64,000 nt of DNA, from positions 62,001 through 126,000 of the forward strand of contig JBBRTV010000016.1 in NCBI GenBank assembly GCA_038243995.1. The letters run 5' to 3'. Source of the DNA: Scleromatobacter sp038243995 (GTDB taxonomy: Bacteria > Pseudomonadota > Gammaproteobacteria > Burkholderiales > Burkholderiaceae_C). The notes beneath the pieces are model-generated. The model searched no databases. It was not told the origin of the DNA and saw only the letters and a list, made by a program, of their open reading frames with translations. Below, piece after piece: positions 61,189 through 64,000 of this stretch. The position numbers and the translations under genes were made by a program. Every line of letters starts with the position of its first letter. Position 1 is the stretch's first letter.

Positions 61189-62739
61189 ATGCACGCTACG
61201 GGTCTCCCCCGCCCCCTGTTGTCCTCCCTGGCGCCGTGCCGGCTGCTGGCGTGCGCGCTGCTCGCGCTGGCCAGCCTGCCCGCCTGCGCGGCGCTGTTTG
61301 ACGACGTCGGTGCGACGGCGCGGAACCTCGCGCTGGCGCCTTTCCACGCCGCCGCCCGGCCGGTCGCCGCCGCGCAGCCGGCCAGCGACGCGCTGACCTA
61401 CGACCAGTACCGCGACATCCGCTTCCGGCCCGACCATTCGCTGTGGCGCAAGGACGGCCTGCCGTTCGAGGTGCAGTTCTTCCACCCGGGATTCGTCAAC
61501 ACTGACACCGTGCGCATCAACGAGGTGAGCGCCGACGGCGCGGCGCACCCGGTCGCGTTCGACATGGCGAACTTCGACTACGGTCACAATGCCGCGCCGT
61601 CGCGCGCCCTGGCCGCGGGATATGCCGGGTTCCGCGTCCACTACGCGATGAACAAGGCCGATCACAAGGACGAGGTCGTCGTGTTTCTCGGCGCGAGCTA
61701 TTTCCGCGCGGTCGGCAAGGACCAGCGCTACGGGTTGTCGGCGCGCGGCCTCGCGATCGACACGGTCGGCGCCGGCGCGGAGGAATTCCCGCGCTTCACC
61801 GAGTTCTGGCTCGAGAAGCCGGCGCCCGGCGCGACGTCGCTGGTCATCACCGCGCTGCTCGACTCCAAGAGCGTCACCGGCGCCTACCGCTTCGTCGTCG
61901 CCCCGGGCGCCGACACCGTCGTCGACGTGCAGTCGCGCCTGTTCCTGCGCAAGGACGTCGCCACCCTCGGCATCGCCCCCCTGACCAGCATGTTCTTCTC
62001 GGGCGAGAACCAGCCCCGGGCCGGCGACTTCCGCCCCGAAGTGCACGACTCGGACGGCCTCATGGTCGAAAGCGGCACTGGCGAGTGGCTGTGGCGCCCG
62101 CTGAGCAACCCGCAGCGCACTTTGACGACCTCGTTCGCGCTGCCGTCGCTCAAGGGCTTCGGCCTGATGCAGCGCGACCGCGCCTATGTCAGCTACGAGG
62201 ACGACGAGGCGCGCTACGAACTGCGCCCGAGCGCCTGGGTCACGCCCGTGGGCGACTGGGGCCCGGGCCGAGTCGAGCTGGTGCAGCTGAACACCGTCGA
62301 CGAAACCAACGACAACATCGTCGCGTACTGGGTGCCGGCGCATCTGCCGGCGGCCGGCCAGCCGCTCGACCTGTCGTACCGCATGCGCTGGCAAGGCAAC
62401 GTGCAACAGCGCCCGCCGGGCGCCTGGACGATGCAGTCGCGCAGCGGTCGCAGTTTCGCGACGCTGGCCCCCGACGAGCAGCAGGTCATCGTCGACTTCA
62501 CCGGCCCCGCGCTCGACGCGTTGCCGGCCGACGCGCCCGTCAAGGCCGTGGTCACCGCCGCCGCCAACGCAGACGTCGTCTCGACCAACGTCTACCGCAA
62601 CGAAGCCACCGGCGCCTGGCGCCTGGCACTGCGCTTCAAACAACGCAAGGCCGGCGAACCCGTCGAGCTGCGCGCCTTTCTTCAGCATGGCAACGACATC
62701 CTGAGCGAAACATGGACACACGTCATACCCCCCCGATGA
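61189..62739 (+). CDS. opgG: Osmoregulated periplasmic glucan biosynthesis protein OpgG
   Basis: A 516-residue exported protein. The signal peptide ends near residue 35 (ALLALASLPACAALFDDVGA). The mature part has YDQYRDIRFRPDHSLWRKDG and QFFHPGFVNTDTVRINEV, and later GASYFRAVGKDQRYGLSARG and VVESGTGEWLWRPL-like blocks. These are shared by OpgG and OpgD. It acts on beta-glucan in the periplasm. OpgG is favoured because opgH overlaps it (ATGA). The upstream region carries the sigma-54 control signals. Confidence 0.93.
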   Translation: MHATGLPRPLLSSLAPCRLLACALLALASLPACAALFDDVGATARNLALAPFHAAARPVAAAQPASDALTYDQYRDIRFRPDHSLWRKDGLPFEVQFFHPGFVNTDTVRINEVSADGAAHPVAFDMANFDYGHNAAPSRALAAGYAGFRVHYAMNKADHKDEVVVFLGASYFRAVGKDQRYGLSARGLAIDTVGAGAEEFPRFTEFWLEKPAPGATSLVITALLDSKSVTGAYRFVVAPGADTVVDVQSRLFLRKDVATLGIAPLTSMFFSGENQPRAGDFRPEVHDSDGLMVESGTGEWLWRPLSNPQRTLTTSFALPSLKGFGLMQRDRAYVSYEDDEARYELRPSAWVTPVGDWGPGRVELVQLNTVDETNDNIVAYWVPAHLPAAGQPLDLSYRMRWQGNVQQRPPGAWTMQSRSGRSFATLAPDEQQVIVDFTGPALDALPADAPVKAVVTAAANADVVSTNVYRNEATGAWRLALRFKQRKAGEPVELRAFLQHGNDILSETWTHVIPPR

Positions 62740-64000
62740 GCCCGAACCCCGACGACCCGCGTGCGCGGCAGGAGGTCGCTGCGATCGCCGCGTCGAGCCG
62801 CGCCGGCACGATGCCCGCCATCGATCGCGCCCCCATGCTGCCGCACCCCTGGACGGGCTTCTGGAACGGCCTGCTCGGCCACCCGGATGCCCCCGCGGTG
62901 ACGCGGGCCGCCGCCGCGCTCGACGCGAAGCCGATGGCCTGGGAATCCGCGGTGCGCACGCGACGCCGCCTGCTGCTCGCCCTGATCGCGGTCGCGACGG
63001 CCGTCGCCGCGAGCGTGCTCGCGCGCTCGCAGCTCGAGTTCCAGCACCCGCTGCTCCAGGGCGTGCAGATCGCCCTGTTCTCGCTGCTGTTCGCCTGGGT
63101 GGCCGCGGGCTGCTTCACGGCGTTGATGGGTTTCGTCGTGCACGTGCGCGGCGATCGTCACGCGCTCTCGGCAGCCGACGCCGGCAACGATCCGCTGCCG
63201 CAGGACGGCCGCACCGCGCTGATCATGCCGATCTGCAACGAAGACGTCGCCACCGTGTTCGCCGGCCTGCGCGCGACCGCCGAATCGCTCGCGCGCAGCC
63301 GCGCGCTGAAGTCGTTCGACATCTTCGTGCTGTCGGACAGCAACGACCCGGCGACCATCGCGACCGAACGCGCCGCCTGGGCCGACCTGCGCGACACGCT
63401 CGGCGACGAGGGTCGCATCTTCTACCGGGTGCGCAAGGTGCGCACGAAGCGCAAGGCCGGCAACGTCGCCGACTTCTGCCGACGCTGGGGCCGCAACTAC
63501 CGCTACATGGTGGTGATGGACGCCGACAGCGTGATGAGCGGCGACTGCCTGCAGACGCTCGTGCGCCTGATGGAGAAGCACCCGACCGCGGGCATCCTGC
63601 AGACCGCGCCGCAGGCCGTGGGCCACGCGACGCTGCACGCCCGCGCGCAACAGTTCGCCGCCCGGGTGACGGGCAACCTGTTCACGGTCGGCATGCAGTT
63701 CTGGCAGCTCGGCGAGGCGCATTACTTCGGGCACAACGCGATCATCCGCGTCGCGCCGTTCATGGATCATTGCGGTCTCGCGCCGCTCGCGGGCAAGGGC
63801 GCGCTGGGCGGCCACATCCTGTCGCACGACTTCGTCGAAGCCGCGCTGATGCGCCGCGCCGGCTACCACGTCTGGCTGGTGGCCGACCTCGTCGGCAGCT
63901 ACGAGCAGCAGCCGCCGCACCTGCTGGCCGAGCTGCAACGCGATCGCCGCTGGTGCCAGGGCAACCTGCAGAATGCCCGCCTGATCGCCGAACCCGGCCT
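62736..64000 (+). CDS. opgH: Glucans biosynthesis glucosyltransferase OpgH, N-terminal part (runs off window)
   Basis: The reading frame is open from an ATG overlapping the opgG stop to the end of the window; 421 codons are visible. Two membrane helices lie near residues 79-96 and 109-133. The GT2 domain starts about residue 160 (TALIMPICNEDVATVFAGL) with DSND, Asp-Ala-Asp at 262-264 (VVMDADSVMSG), the acceptor Asp in ILSHDFVEAALMRRAGYHV and QRDRRWCQGN, the QxxRW-type motif. It polymerises UDP-glucose into the beta-1,2 backbone and exports it. The C-terminal membrane part is outside the window. Confidence 0.95.
   Translation, partial: MSPNPDDPRARQEVAAIAASSRAGTMPAIDRAPMLPHPWTGFWNGLLGHPDAPAVTRAAAALDAKPMAWESAVRTRRRLLLALIAVATAVAASVLARSQLEFQHPLLQGVQIALFSLLFAWVAAGCFTALMGFVVHVRGDRHALSAADAGNDPLPQDGRTALIMPICNEDVATVFAGLRATAESLARSRALKSFDIFVLSDSNDPATIATERAAWADLRDTLGDEGRIFYRVRKVRTKRKAGNVADFCRRWGRNYRYMVVMDADSVMSGDCLQTLVRLMEKHPTAGILQTAPQAVGHATLHARAQQFAARVTGNLFTVGMQFWQLGEAHYFGHNAIIRVAPFMDHCGLAPLAGKGALGGHILSHDFVEAALMRRAGYHVWLVADLVGSYEQQPPHLLAELQRDRRWCQGNLQNARLIAEPG

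Overview
This 64 kb window is a chromosomal segment of a high-GC (about 68-70%) Gram-negative bacterium. It is most probably a betaproteobacterium of the order Burkholderiales. The evidence is gene content and order: ampD-pilR-pilS-cytochrome-assembly-ffh beside a class Ia nrdA/nrdB pair, an H1-like Ala/Lys protein, tonB-aroE-mtgA, aroQ-accB-accC-prmA, and a malonate decarboxylase (mdc) cluster. Nearly every gene was assigned by reading family motifs in its translation; no database search was possible.

Layout. 1-16300 is a plus-strand housekeeping block: the 3' end of hemL, a sugar-phosphate mutarotase, mpl, a YqiA-type esterase, an RNase II/R-family exonuclease, tonB, aroE, mtgA, a conserved hypothetical, a TlpA-like thioredoxin, aroQ, accB, accC, prmA, a DUF3426 zinc-ribbon protein and a PfkB kinase. 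15955-27386 is a minus-strand block: a DUF167 protein, the H1-like protein, nrdB, nrdA, ampD, pilR, pilS, a small membrane protein and a CcsA-like protein. 27458-31862 holds both signal-recognition GTPases (ffh and ftsY), an exported peroxiredoxin, an HPF-like protein and a tRNA with anticodon CAT. 31863-32725 is a decayed integration scar directly behind that tRNA, with pieces of an integrase, an IS3-family transposase and a CusA-like pump. 32843-37469 is a chemosensory group (CheB/CheR fusion, PAS protein, MCP). 37786-38901 is an orphan periplasmic binding protein. 38986-49193 is a malonate catabolic cluster, mdcA-C-D-E-G-B-H, preceded by a TRAP transporter instead of the usual Mdc/Mad permeases and by a divergent GntR regulator. 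49233-50026 holds IS5 and ParE relics. 50178-57373 carries a thiolase, modEABC, a ketopantoate-reductase-like gene and a CoA-transferase. 57529-64000 is glrK-qseG-glrR followed by opgG-opgH, the latter running off the window.

Regulation read from the DNA. The best signal lies between glrR and opgG: two TGTC-N10-GAC(A/G) enhancer-like sites, a perfect IHF match and a near-perfect -24/-12 sigma-54 promoter, in textbook order and spacing. This suggests that the GlrKR system next door switches on periplasmic glucan synthesis. nrdA has a pair of NrdR-like boxes 31 bp apart over a sigma-70 promoter. A ModE-type box lies upstream of modE. A strong sigma-70 promoter and a 30-bp perfect palindrome sit between the GntR gene and the TRAP/mdc operon. 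A roughly 110-bp dispersed repeat carrying a C-run/G-run hairpin directly follows both ffh and the MCP gene.
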